This document shows positions 1 through 5,770 of a stretch of 9,335 bases of DNA, in pieces (the first letter of the stretch is position 1; every line of letters starts with the position of its first letter). Source of the DNA: Acidobacteriota bacterium (lineage in GTDB: Bacteria > Acidobacteriota > Terriglobia > Terriglobales > Acidobacteriaceae). The notes beneath the pieces are model-generated. The model searched no databases and was not told where the DNA came from. It worked only from the letters and a program-made list of their open reading frames with translations. The translations under genes were made by a program, and so were the position numbers. The stretch lies in assembly GCA_003224835.1 (NCBI GenBank), contig QHZX01000060.1, forward strand, positions 1 through 9,335. The letters are read 5' to 3'.

Positions 1-901
1 TGATGATCCCGCTGCGGGTAAGAAATGTTCCAAGAATCGCCAGCCAAAAAGTTCCGAAGACCAGCCACATGTTCCAGGTCTTTAACATGCCGCGTTTCTC
101 CTGCATCATCACCGAGTGCAGGAAGGCGGTTCCGACGAGCCACGGCATCAGCGACGCGTTCTCTACAGGGTCCCATCCCCAGTAGCCGCCCCAGCCGAGC
201 ACCGAGTACGCCCAGTGAGCGCCTAGGAAGACGCCGCAGGTAAGAAAGCCCCAGGTCACCATGGTCCAGCGGCGGGTAATGTGGATCCACTTTTCGCCGG
301 GATACTTCATGGCCAGCGCCCCTAATGCGAATGCAAAGGGAACCGTGAAGCCCACGTACCCCAGGTAGAGCATTGGAGTATGGATGACCATCTCGGGATA
401 TTGCAGAAGAGGGTTTAACCCGTTGCCGTCAGTGGCAACTCGTCCCTGAACAACGGCAAATGGTTTCGCGGCAAAGTTCAGGAGCAACAAAAAGAACACT
501 TGCACAGCGGCGATTACCACCGATGCGTGAGCGAACAGGCGCTGATCAGTTTTGTGTCGTAGCCGCAATACCAGGCCATAGCCGGAAAGCAGCAGCGACC
601 AGAAAAGCAGCGATCCTTCCTGTCCCGACCAGAGGGTCGCAAATTTATAAGGTAGCGGTAGGTCGCGATTGCTGTGATGAAGGATGTACGAGATGGAGAA
701 ATCATTGCGGAAGGCCGCAGTCACCAGCACCACGGCCCCGAGAAAGACCGCTCCAAAGCTGGCGATCCCGGCGCGGCGCGCGGTTTCGCTCAGCCGCTCC
801 GAGCCGGGCTGCTTATCAACCAGCGCGACCAATCCAGCCAAAAATGAATAGGCGCTCAGGATCAGCGCGAGCAGGAGAACGAAACTGCCTAATTCCGCCA
901 T
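1..901 (-). CDS. ccmF: Cytochrome c maturation haem lyase subunit CcmF, N-terminal 300 residues (runs off left edge)
   Basis: CcmF is the integral-membrane core of the System I cytochrome c haem lyase. It takes haem from holo-CcmE and, with CcmH, attaches it to the CxxCH motif of apocytochromes on the periplasmic face. The minus-strand frame is open from ATG at 901 to the window edge. It reads MAELGSFVLLLALILSAYSF at the N terminus, typical of CcmF, then several hydrophobic segments. The haem-handling WWD signature lies at residues 237-248 (WGGYWGWDPVEN). His174 (in VIHTPMLYLGY) and His262 (in AFLHS) sit where E. coli CcmF has its periplasmic His173 and membrane His261 haem ligands. The visible end, GTFLTRSGII, is the segment just before the second periplasmic histidine in the family. 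Full CcmF is about 650 residues, so roughly half is present. The start follows a weak GAAG ribosome site. CcmE, often just upstream of ccmF, is not in the adjacent 197 bp. NrfE is the close alternative. Confidence 0.95.
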   Translation of the reverse strand, partial: MAELGSFVLLLALILSAYSFLAGLVALVDKQPGSERLSETARRAGIASFGAVFLGAVVLVTAAFRNDFSISYILHHSNRDLPLPYKFATLWSGQEGSLLFWSLLLSGYGLVLRLRHKTDQRLFAHASVVIAAVQVFFLLLLNFAAKPFAVVQGRVATDGNGLNPLLQYPEMVIHTPMLYLGYVGFTVPFAFALGALAMKYPGEKWIHITRRWTMVTWGFLTCGVFLGAHWAYSVLGWGGYWGWDPVENASLMPWLVGTAFLHSVMMQEKRGMLKTWNMWLVFGTFWLAILGTFLTRSGII

Positions 902-1098
902 GGTAGAACTTCATTTTTTCAGAATTGCAGGGCGGAAGCAACGTCCCATGGCCGAACCCGCAGCTTCGTTTCGCAGCACGCGCGGGTTTGTGACAGGCAA
1001 TGAGGGGCCGGGCAAGGAACTGCTTCCGTTGCGACAGGATTACTGATCGTTACCGGCGGCAGTTCGTCTATAAAACGCTGGGCCGCAGCTTCCGCGGT

Positions 1099-1356
1099 TT
1101 ATGCGCTCTGGGCACGGCGGGCCAAGACTTCACGCTCTGCCGTCAGCCAGTCTTCTTTTTCGAATCCTTCAAGGTATCCACGCTGTGCGTAAAGTTCGTA
1201 GGCGCGCAGGCGAATTGCAGATTCAACATCGGATGATGATGAACCATTGTGAGAGCTGTTATGCGGTTTGCCGTTTTCCGGCATTTGCAGCACTTTGTTG
1301 TCAGCTACGGCCTTGGTCGCGGATTTCGTGGTACGGGGGGATTTTGCTCTGGGCAT
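1099..1356 (-). CDS. Small DUF2934 domain protein (85 aa)
   Basis: This small soluble protein has no known function. The N-terminal 40 residues are rich in Lys, Arg, Ser and Thr (MPRAKSPRTTKSATKAV) and look disordered, with a serine run around residues 38-42. The C-terminal half (about residues 44-82) matches the DUF2934 pattern: an IRLRAYELYAQRG helix, a short turn, then EKEDWLTAERE with the conserved acidic-DW-x-x-AE core. DUF2934 proteins are common, often in many copies, in Acidobacteriota and some Proteobacteria. Start choice is firm: ATG at 1354-1356 follows an AAGGAG site with a 7-nt spacer. It lies 197 bp upstream of ccmF on the same strand, so co-transcription is possible but not shown. 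There is no signal peptide or membrane segment. Confidence 0.88.
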   Translation of the reverse strand: MPRAKSPRTTKSATKAVADNKVLQMPENGKPHNSSHNGSSSSDVESAIRLRAYELYAQRGYLEGFEKEDWLTAEREVLARRAQSA

Positions 1357-1363
1357 TGCTTTA

Positions 1364-1369
1364 CTCCTT
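1364..1369 (-). promoter_or_regulatory. Shine-Dalgarno site of the DUF2934 gene
   Basis: The minus strand reads AAGGAG here, 7 nt before the ATG at 1356. It fixes the start of the DUF2934 gene. I could not identify a convincing -35/-10 pair in the 140 bp upstream. Confidence 0.8.
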
Positions 1370-1498
1370 AAATCTCGTCAAATGGTGATTTGGACCCACA
1401 CACTGACGCAACAACCGAACGGCTGATACATCTTTTAGGTGATGGGATATGTCCCTATGATAAACCTGAGTGGCTGTGGAATGAGCAGTTTTAGGCAT

Positions 1499-1523
1499 AA
1501 AAAATTCTTCTCCGGGGGAGAAG
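1499..1523 (-). terminator. Intrinsic (rho-independent) terminator
   Basis: On the minus strand a perfect 7-bp stem (CTTCTCC / GGAGAAG) with a 3-nt loop is followed after two bases by six T residues. This is the classical hairpin plus U-tract layout. It lies 79 bp downstream of the stop codon of the hypothetical gene ending at 1603, so it should end that transcript and separate it from the DUF2934 gene. On the plus strand the hairpin has no T-tract after it, so it appears one-directional. Confidence 0.8.
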
Positions 1524-1602
1524 GATTTCGTATGTCCGACGCCGAAAGGCAGCGTGGATTTGAGAGTTCTAATGTTTACGCCGATTCAGGTTGGGGAGGA
1601 GC

Positions 1603-2010
1603 TTAGGCGCAGGCGTCACGCCAGCCCGGAACTTCCTTAAGACCATCGGCGCGGGTCTGCTCGAAGAGCCGGATGCGATGGCGGGAATGCTCGAATTCAT
1701 GGATGTCCGCCCAGACTTCGGCCTGCCAGCTGTAATCGTGGACGGCGCTCGCCCCACACGTGCTGCACCGGGTGTGCAGTTTCTCGGCCATGTAAAGCTG
1801 GCGTGGAGGCTCCGGCAATTCTATGAAAATGCAGCGGACCTCTTTAATGTCGTCATTTTCCCCAATCACGTGTTCGTACCGCAGAAGGTAGCTAAAGCCG
1901 AGCTTACCGGCCTCGCTCTCGGCCTCGGCACGGGTGTGGAACGGGCCATATTCGGCCCTGAGTTGTTCGGTTGAGTCACATGCCATCCAAAACGTCTCTT
2001 TGTAGCCCAT
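1603..2010 (-). CDS. Hypothetical protein with a CxxC motif (135 aa; possibly 153 aa from a TTG at 2064)
   Basis: I do not recognise a named family. The protein is soluble and charged, with no signal peptide or membrane segment. The first half (MGYKETFWMACDS, then a stretch with YGPFHTRAEAESEAGKLGF) resembles a small alpha/beta domain. The middle carries an acidic segment (EVRCIFIELPEPP) and then a single CxxC (RCSTCGAS) directly followed by a Trp/His-rich stretch, SWQAEVWADIHEFEHSRH. This could bind a metal with Cys and His ligands, but that is inference. I chose ATG at 2010 because the only upstream in-frame start is a TTG at 2064 without a ribosome site; the extra 18 residues (rich in Ala, Lys and Arg) look less conserved-like. 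A competing plus-strand frame over 1591-1974 is low-complexity hydrophobic and looks like a shadow. The gene stands alone: a gap of 288 bp (234 bp from the TTG) separates it from the LuxR-like gene upstream, and a strong terminator follows it. Confidence 0.75.
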   Translation of the reverse strand: MGYKETFWMACDSTEQLRAEYGPFHTRAEAESEAGKLGFSYLLRYEHVIGENDDIKEVRCIFIELPEPPRQLYMAEKLHTRCSTCGASAVHDYSWQAEVWADIHEFEHSRHRIRLFEQTRADGLKEVPGWRDACA

Positions 2011-2108
2011 GCGCTTCTGCTTCGCCCCAGGAGTGATTGCGCCCCTCGTTTTGGCTGGCGCCAATTGAGGAACTCGAGATTCCCTCAGGCTGGTTTGTGC
2101 AATTCGAG

Positions 2109-2125
2109 GGCCTTAATGCAAGGCC
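2109..2125. repeat. Short perfect inverted repeat in the gap between hypothetical and LuxR-like genes
   Basis: GGCCTT and AAGGCC form a perfect 6-bp stem with a 5-nt loop. Neither strand has a T-tract immediately after it, so it is not a standard terminator. It sits 45 bp upstream of the TTG and 99 bp upstream of the ATG candidate starts of the hypothetical gene, and could be an operator, or a hairpin ending the LuxR-like transcript. No function can be assigned from the sequence. Apart from this, the 8-bp direct repeat at 2156-2173 and a weak GC-rich hairpin at 2249-2269, I see nothing in the gap 2011-2298. Confidence 0.45.
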
Positions 2126-2155
2126 AATTCCCCTGTTTTCTTAGGGCTTAGACTC

Positions 2156-2173
2156 TTGGTTTCGATTGGTTTC
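2156..2173. repeat. Tandem 8-bp direct repeat with 10-bp period
   Basis: TTGGTTTC occurs at 2156-2163 and again at 2166-2173. The two copies are exactly 10 bp apart, about one helical turn, which is the layout of a two-site protein binding element. It lies upstream of the hypothetical gene and downstream of the LuxR-like pair. It may be chance. Confidence 0.35.
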
Positions 2174-2298
2174 TGCAACCCTTTGCAATGGGTAACGCAA
2201 TTTTCCCGCCCGTTGCGAACTCACGCCTATTCAGTCGTACAAGGATTCGCCCGCCCCGCGGGAACGGGCTCCGCAAAAAGTACGGCTGGGGCTGCCCG

Positions 2299-2574
2299 TC
2301 AAGCGCCCCGGGCAATTGCCAGTGGCCGCCGACTCGGCTCCAGATGGGCATTCTCGTCACGATCAACCCATGCCGCCCCGCCATGAGAGGCGACGTAGAG
2401 GGCGAGCTCCAGCCGGCTCCATACCCCCAATTTGTCGAAGACGCCGCGCAGCTGGTTTTTAATCACCTGCTCCGTGCAACCGAGCAGGCCGGCAATGTCG
2501 GGATTGGTTTTGCCCTCCCAAACCAGGGTTGCGACTTGGATTTCCTTGGGACTTAATTGCTCACGAGGCGACAT
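2299..2574 (-). CDS. HTH-only LuxR/GerE-type DNA-binding protein, second of an overlapping pair (91 aa)
   Basis: Residues 7-66 form a GerE-type four-helix DNA-binding domain. It shows the LSPKEIQVATLVWEGKTNPDIAGLLG opening pattern (quoted here in part: LSPKEIQV, EGKTNPDIAGLLG), then the recognition helix EQVIKNQLRGVFDKLG and a final helix SRLELALYVAS. The usual 'LTxRExEVL' start and the conserved Asn/Ile of 'NxxIA' are recognisable. There is no receiver, autoinducer-binding or other sensor domain: the protein is essentially the HTH plus a 25-residue charged tail (about residues 67-91). ATG at 2574 is preceded by AAGGAG (10-nt spacer) located inside the upstream LuxR-like gene. The 14-nt overlap suggests translational coupling. 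It probably acts as a transcription regulator of local or stress genes, but its targets are unknown. Confidence 0.88.
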   Translation of the reverse strand: MSPREQLSPKEIQVATLVWEGKTNPDIAGLLGCTEQVIKNQLRGVFDKLGVWSRLELALYVASHGGAAWVDRDENAHLEPSRRPLAIARGA

Positions 2575-2806
2575 AATTTATTTGCTCCTTTGCAGATTGA
2601 AATTCAAAGATGGCGGTGGCCAGGATCACCCGCTTGCGGCCTTGCTTGATTCCGGCGCGCAAAAACAAAGTGCGTAGGTGCTGTTTCACGGTCCGCGGGC
2701 TGATGCTCAGCTCGGCTGCGATCTCTTTATTACTGCAGCCTTCAACCAGCAGTTTGAGCACCTGCTGGTCGCGGCGCGTGATTTTGATCTGATCGACATT
2801 CAACAT
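2561..2806 (-). CDS. HTH-only LuxR/GerE-type DNA-binding protein, first of an overlapping pair (81 aa)
   Basis: This is a compact LuxR/NarL-type helix-turn-helix protein. Residues 8-67 match the GerE domain very well: ITRRDQQVLKLLVEG, then the scaffold helix SNKEIAAELS, then the recognition helix SPRTVKQHLRTLF, then a final helix around VILATAIFEF. There is no N-terminal receiver (no phospho-acceptor Asp region) or ligand domain, so activity would be set by abundance, dimerisation or a partner rather than by phosphorylation. Start choice: ATG at 2804-2806 follows an AAGGAG site with a 5-nt spacer. An in-frame TTG at 2866 would add 20 residues but lacks support. The gene overlaps the second LuxR-like gene by 14 nt and is transcribed divergently from the RND efflux operon, whose start is 263 bp away. 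A role in controlling that pump is a reasonable inference, not shown. Confidence 0.9.
   Translation of the reverse strand: MLNVDQIKITRRDQQVLKLLVEGCSNKEIAAELSISPRTVKQHLRTLFLRAGIKQGRKRVILATAIFEFQSAKEQINYVAS
2585..2590 (-). promoter_or_regulatory. Internal Shine-Dalgarno site of the second LuxR-like gene
   Basis: AAGGAG on the minus strand lies within the 3' end of the first LuxR-like gene, 10 nt before the ATG at 2574. Its position inside the upstream reading frame supports coupled translation of the pair. Confidence 0.7.
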
Positions 2807-2811
2807 CTGTG

Positions 2812-2817
2812 CTCCTT
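2812..2817 (-). promoter_or_regulatory. Shine-Dalgarno site that fixes the start of the first LuxR-like gene
   Basis: The minus strand reads AAGGAG 5 nt before ATG 2806. This supports the 81-residue product over the longer TTG-started version at 2866. Confidence 0.75.
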
Positions 2818-3001
2818 TTTCTGAACCGAATTTCGTTCTGCCCTCACAATGCACGTCTTTCGCCAAAGCTTCGCTGCCAATCTCTCCTGACCAACTACCA
2901 TTGAATGCAGCACTTGTGGGTTCCGCCCGCTGGGCCTCGCCTGGTTTAGCTTCTGCTCTCGACCTTTTCCGGGAATAACTTGTGCCACAATGAAATCCGC
3001 A

Positions 3002-3053
3002 GATCTCGCGAGTTCGATCTCAGGCGGTTAGCTTTTCACGGGATCGATCTCAG
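3002..3053 (+). promoter_or_regulatory. Candidate operator region upstream of the RND efflux operon
   Basis: Three related elements cluster just before the tolC-like ATG at 3070. First, positions 3002-3015 form a 14-bp near-palindrome (GATCTCGCGAGTTC) with one mismatched pair around a perfect 8-bp core, CTCGCGAG. Second, TCGATCTCAG occurs twice, at 3014-3023 and 3044-3053, exactly 30 bp apart, close to three helical turns. Third, GATCTC occurs at 3002, 3016 and 3046. The second 10-bp copy ends 16 nt before the start codon. Such arrays are typical of regulator binding sites, and the gap is shared with the divergent LuxR-like genes. I could not identify a clear sigma-70 promoter in 2807-3069. 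Confidence 0.45.
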
Positions 3054-3069
3054 ACTAGGACGACAAGCG

Positions 3070-4434
3070 ATGAACACACAGCGGTGGCCAGACTTTAGGT
3101 TTGCGACGTGCAGGTTCGCAGCATCCTTATTCATGCTGCTTACCATCCCGAATGGCGCCTTCGCGCAGCAGCCCAATCCACCTGGAGTCGCACCGATCAC
3201 CATCACTCTGCAGGACGCTCTCGCGCGCGCGCAGAAGAATGAGCCGCAGTATCGGGCCGCGCTCACCCAATATGGCGTCGCCAGGGAAATCCGGGTGCAG
3301 AGCCGCGCCACGCTACTCCCCAACGTGAATTACGTCGCTGCTTTTATTTACACCCAGGGTGATAGCGTCGGCTTAGGCCGCTACATCGCCAATAATGGCG
3401 TGCACGAATACATCAGCGAGGGCAATGTTCATCAAGAGCTCTCGTGGCAGGCGCTTGCCGAATATCAACGGGCGCAGGCGCAGGAGGCGTTGGCCAGAGC
3501 GCAATCCGAAATCGCCGCGCGTGGCTTGGTGGTCACGGTCACTCAGGCCTACTACGGAACAGTGGTGGCGCAGCGCAAGTTTGCAATTGCGCAGAGGGCA
3601 GCGACCGAGGCGCAGACTTTTTTTGATATCACCGGCAAGCTGGAGCGCGGCGGAGAAGTCGCTCATTCCGATACCATCAAGGCGCAGCTGCAGTTCCAGC
3701 AGCAGCAACGGGCGGTACAAGATGCGCAGCTTGAGATGGACCGCAGCCGCCTGGAGCTGGCAGTGCTGATTTTCCCCAACCTCAATGAAAATTTCACCAC
3801 CGTCGATGACCTGGAGAATCTGGGAGCATTGCCTTCATTTTCCGAAGTGGAGGAACTTGCAGGCAAAAACAATCCGCAGTTGCGCGCCGCCCTGGCCTCG
3901 TTGAAGGCGGCGAACCACGAGATCGCAGCCGCCTGGAACGGTTTCCTTCCCACGATAGGGCTGGACTACTTTTATGGCATCGATGCTAACCAGTTTGCCG
4001 CGACCGGAATTAACCACACCATCACGCCGCCGCTGCGTTTGCCCAACCTGGGGTATGAAGCCTCTGCCACTCTACAGATCCCTATCTGGAACTGGGGCTC
4101 ATCGCGCAGCAAAGTGAAAGTGGCGCAGCTCGAACGCGATCAGGCCAAAGTAGAATTAAGCTTTGCGCAACGGAAGATGGCGGCGGATTTGAAAGACTTC
4201 TTTAGCCAGGCGCAAACGACTCGTTCCGAACTGGAATCGCTGCGGCAATCGGCGGAACTGGCGGCCGAGAGCCTGCGCCTGACCAGTCTGCGCTATCAGG
4301 CAGGCGAGGCGACTGTGCTTGAAGTTGTCGACTCGCAGAACACCCTCACCCAAGCGCAAAATGCTCTGGGAGATGGGCAAGTACGGTATCGAACGGCGGT
4401 TGCCAGTCTGCAGACGTTGACAGGCAAATTTTGA
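3070..4434 (+). CDS. TolC-family outer-membrane efflux channel (454 aa)
   Basis: This is the outer-membrane component of a tripartite efflux pump: a trimeric beta-barrel with a long periplasmic alpha-helical tunnel that receives substrate from the adaptor and RND permease. The N terminus is a Sec signal peptide: basic MNTQRWPDFRF, a hydrophobic core, and a likely cleavage after AFA near residue 32. The mature part has the two-fold OEP repeat of the family, about residues 45-235 and 265-450. It starts with ITLQDALARAQKNEPQ, has many long Gln/Ala-rich helices, and ends with YQAGEATVLEVVDSQNTL and LTGKF, as is usual. The length is normal. I chose ATG at 3070 (AGGA 9 nt before it) because it opens the signal peptide; an in-frame TTG at 2980 would bury the signal behind 30 charged residues. 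It is the first gene of the operon, 17 bp before the adaptor gene. Confidence 0.93.
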   Translation: MNTQRWPDFRFATCRFAASLFMLLTIPNGAFAQQPNPPGVAPITITLQDALARAQKNEPQYRAALTQYGVAREIRVQSRATLLPNVNYVAAFIYTQGDSVGLGRYIANNGVHEYISEGNVHQELSWQALAEYQRAQAQEALARAQSEIAARGLVVTVTQAYYGTVVAQRKFAIAQRAATEAQTFFDITGKLERGGEVAHSDTIKAQLQFQQQQRAVQDAQLEMDRSRLELAVLIFPNLNENFTTVDDLENLGALPSFSEVEELAGKNNPQLRAALASLKAANHEIAAAWNGFLPTIGLDYFYGIDANQFAATGINHTITPPLRLPNLGYEASATLQIPIWNWGSSRSKVKVAQLERDQAKVELSFAQRKMAADLKDFFSQAQTTRSELESLRQSAELAAESLRLTSLRYQAGEATVLEVVDSQNTLTQAQNALGDGQVRYRTAVASLQTLTGKF

Positions 4435-4451
4435 TTTCGTGATTTGGCCGA

Positions 4452-5756
4452 ATGAAAAAGCCAATGAAAAACGAAAGACTCAAATTAAGCCGGACTATTT
4501 TGGTTACTGCTCTTTCCGCGCTATTCGCCATTCTGGCCGGGTGCTCGGGGAACGCCAAAGAAACCGAAACCGCCGTACCTGTCCAGATTGTGCAAGTGGA
4601 GAAGACCACGTTGCAGCAGAAGGTCACGGCGGATGCAGTCCTGTTCCCTATCGCGCAATCGGCGATCGTGCCTAAGATCAGCGCGCCGGTGCAGAAATTT
4701 CTGGTGAATCGCGGCAGTCATGTGCGACAGGGACAGTTGCTGGCGGTTCTCGAAAACCGCGACCTCGCCGCCGCCGCGCAGGAAAATAAGGGCGCATATG
4801 ACCAAGCCGAAGCCACATACACCGCAACCACCGCAGCCGATCTTCCGCAGGAAATACAGAAAGCTCAACTCGACTCCCAGGCTGCGAAGCAGGCCCTCGA
4901 TGCGCAGCAGAAGATCTTCGATAGCCGCCAGGAGCTGGTCCGTCAGGGAGCGCTTCCGCGAAAAGAGCTTGACCAGTCAGCCGTCGATTTGACCAATGCA
5001 CGCAATCAATACGAACTCGCGAAGCGCCACCAGGATTCATTGAACGCCATCGGAGCACAGCAAACTCTAAAATCTGCCAAGGGTCAACTCGAATCGGCGC
5101 AGGGGAAATTTCAGGGCGCCACAGCCCAACTGGGTTATTCGGAAATCAAAAGTCCGATCAGCGGTGTCATAACCGACCGCCCTCTTTATCCCGGAGAAAT
5201 GGCTTCGGCGGGGACGCCGCTGCTGACGGTCATGGATATCTCGCGGATCGTTGCGCGCACCCACATTCCACAGACAGAGGCAGTGCTGTTGAAGGTGGGA
5301 GACAACGCGAGCATCGCAACCTCCGGAAGCGAACAGCCGATCCACGCGAAGGTATCACTGGTGAGCCCGGCGCTTGATCCCAACAGCACCACGGTTGAAG
5401 TCTGGGTGAAGGGTAAAAATCCGCACGAGCAGCTGCGGCCGGGCACGAGCGCTCAGGTGTCGATGGTCGCGCGTACGCTGCCGGATGCGCTGGTTATTCC
5501 TGCCCAGGCGCTTTTGACTGCGCCGGATGGAACAACCTCGGTGATGGTAGCCGGAACTGACGGGAAGGCACATCTTCGTCCAGTGAAGATCGGAATTCGC
5601 GACGGCGACAAACTGCAGGTCGTTGAGGGCCTGCAAGCCGGAGAGAAAATCGTAGGCACAGGCGCTTACGGACTTCCCGACAACAGCCCAATTACTTCCG
5701 CTGACACTAAGCCGGAAGATAAGAATCAGCCGGAAGGAAGCAGTCAAAAGGAGTAG
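4452..5756 (+). CDS. RND efflux periplasmic adaptor (membrane fusion protein), lipoprotein (434 aa)
   Basis: The adaptor bridges the inner-membrane RND permease and the outer-membrane channel. A basic N terminus and hydrophobic segment end in a lipobox, LAGC, with the acylated cysteine at residue 31, so it is probably a lipid-anchored periplasmic protein. The residue after Cys is Ser; whether Lol sorting rules from E. coli apply here is unknown. The two lipoyl half-motifs flank the hairpin: about residues 72-101 (ISAPVQKFLVNRGSHVRQGQ) and 228-260 (KSPISGVITDRPLYPGEM). Between them is an Ala/Gln-rich coiled coil (about 102-225). Beta-barrel and membrane-proximal domains follow (about 262-410), including LRPGTSAQVSM and ALVIPAQALL. 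The C-terminal tail is charged and probably flexible. There is no strong Shine-Dalgarno site before ATG 4452, and an alternative ATG at 4464 exists. The gene starts 17 bp after the tolC-like gene and ends 14 bp before the permease, so the three are one operon. Confidence 0.94.
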   Translation: MKKPMKNERLKLSRTILVTALSALFAILAGCSGNAKETETAVPVQIVQVEKTTLQQKVTADAVLFPIAQSAIVPKISAPVQKFLVNRGSHVRQGQLLAVLENRDLAAAAQENKGAYDQAEATYTATTAADLPQEIQKAQLDSQAAKQALDAQQKIFDSRQELVRQGALPRKELDQSAVDLTNARNQYELAKRHQDSLNAIGAQQTLKSAKGQLESAQGKFQGATAQLGYSEIKSPISGVITDRPLYPGEMASAGTPLLTVMDISRIVARTHIPQTEAVLLKVGDNASIATSGSEQPIHAKVSLVSPALDPNSTTVEVWVKGKNPHEQLRPGTSAQVSMVARTLPDALVIPAQALLTAPDGTTSVMVAGTDGKAHLRPVKIGIRDGDKLQVVEGLQAGEKIVGTGAYGLPDNSPITSADTKPEDKNQPEGSSQKE

Positions 5757-5757
5757 C

Positions 5758-5766
5758 AAGAGGGAG
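5758..5766 (+). promoter_or_regulatory. Ribosome-binding site supporting the TTG start of the RND permease
   Basis: The purine-rich stretch AAGAGGGAG ends 4 nt before TTG 5771; its AAGAGG part is 7 nt away. No in-frame ATG exists close by, and the family N terminus with TM1 begins exactly at the TTG, so this non-ATG start looks genuine. Confidence 0.6.
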
Positions 5767-5770
5767 CACG

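Noticed and set aside
911..949. Tiny 12-codon frame just before ccmF as a leader peptide
   Set aside because: No ribosome site, no attenuator hairpin and no biased residue run; probably chance.
1072..1089. Possible terminator after the DUF2934 gene (4-bp stem then TTTT on the minus strand)
   Set aside because: The stem is only 4 bp and the T-tract only 4 nt, too weak to call.
1442..1458. GGGA-TATG-TCCC inverted repeat as an operator for the DUF2934 gene
   Set aside because: Only 4-bp perfect arms; expected by chance at this length and not repeated elsewhere in the window.
1591..1974. Plus-strand open frame of 127 codons
   Set aside because: It is antisense to the minus-strand hypothetical gene, is low-complexity and hydrophobic without a recognisable domain, and lacks a convincing ribosome site. 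The minus-strand product looks like a real protein.
2249..2269. GC-rich hairpin (GCCCG/CGGGC) downstream of the LuxR-like pair as a terminator
   Set aside because: The stem could form but no T-tract follows on the minus strand, and short GC-rich inverted repeats are common in this composition.
2800..2988. Minus-strand GTG-started frame of 62 codons upstream of the LuxR-like pair
   Set aside because: It has no ribosome site, overlaps the start of the first LuxR-like gene and has no protein-like features; the region looks like divergent promoter DNA.
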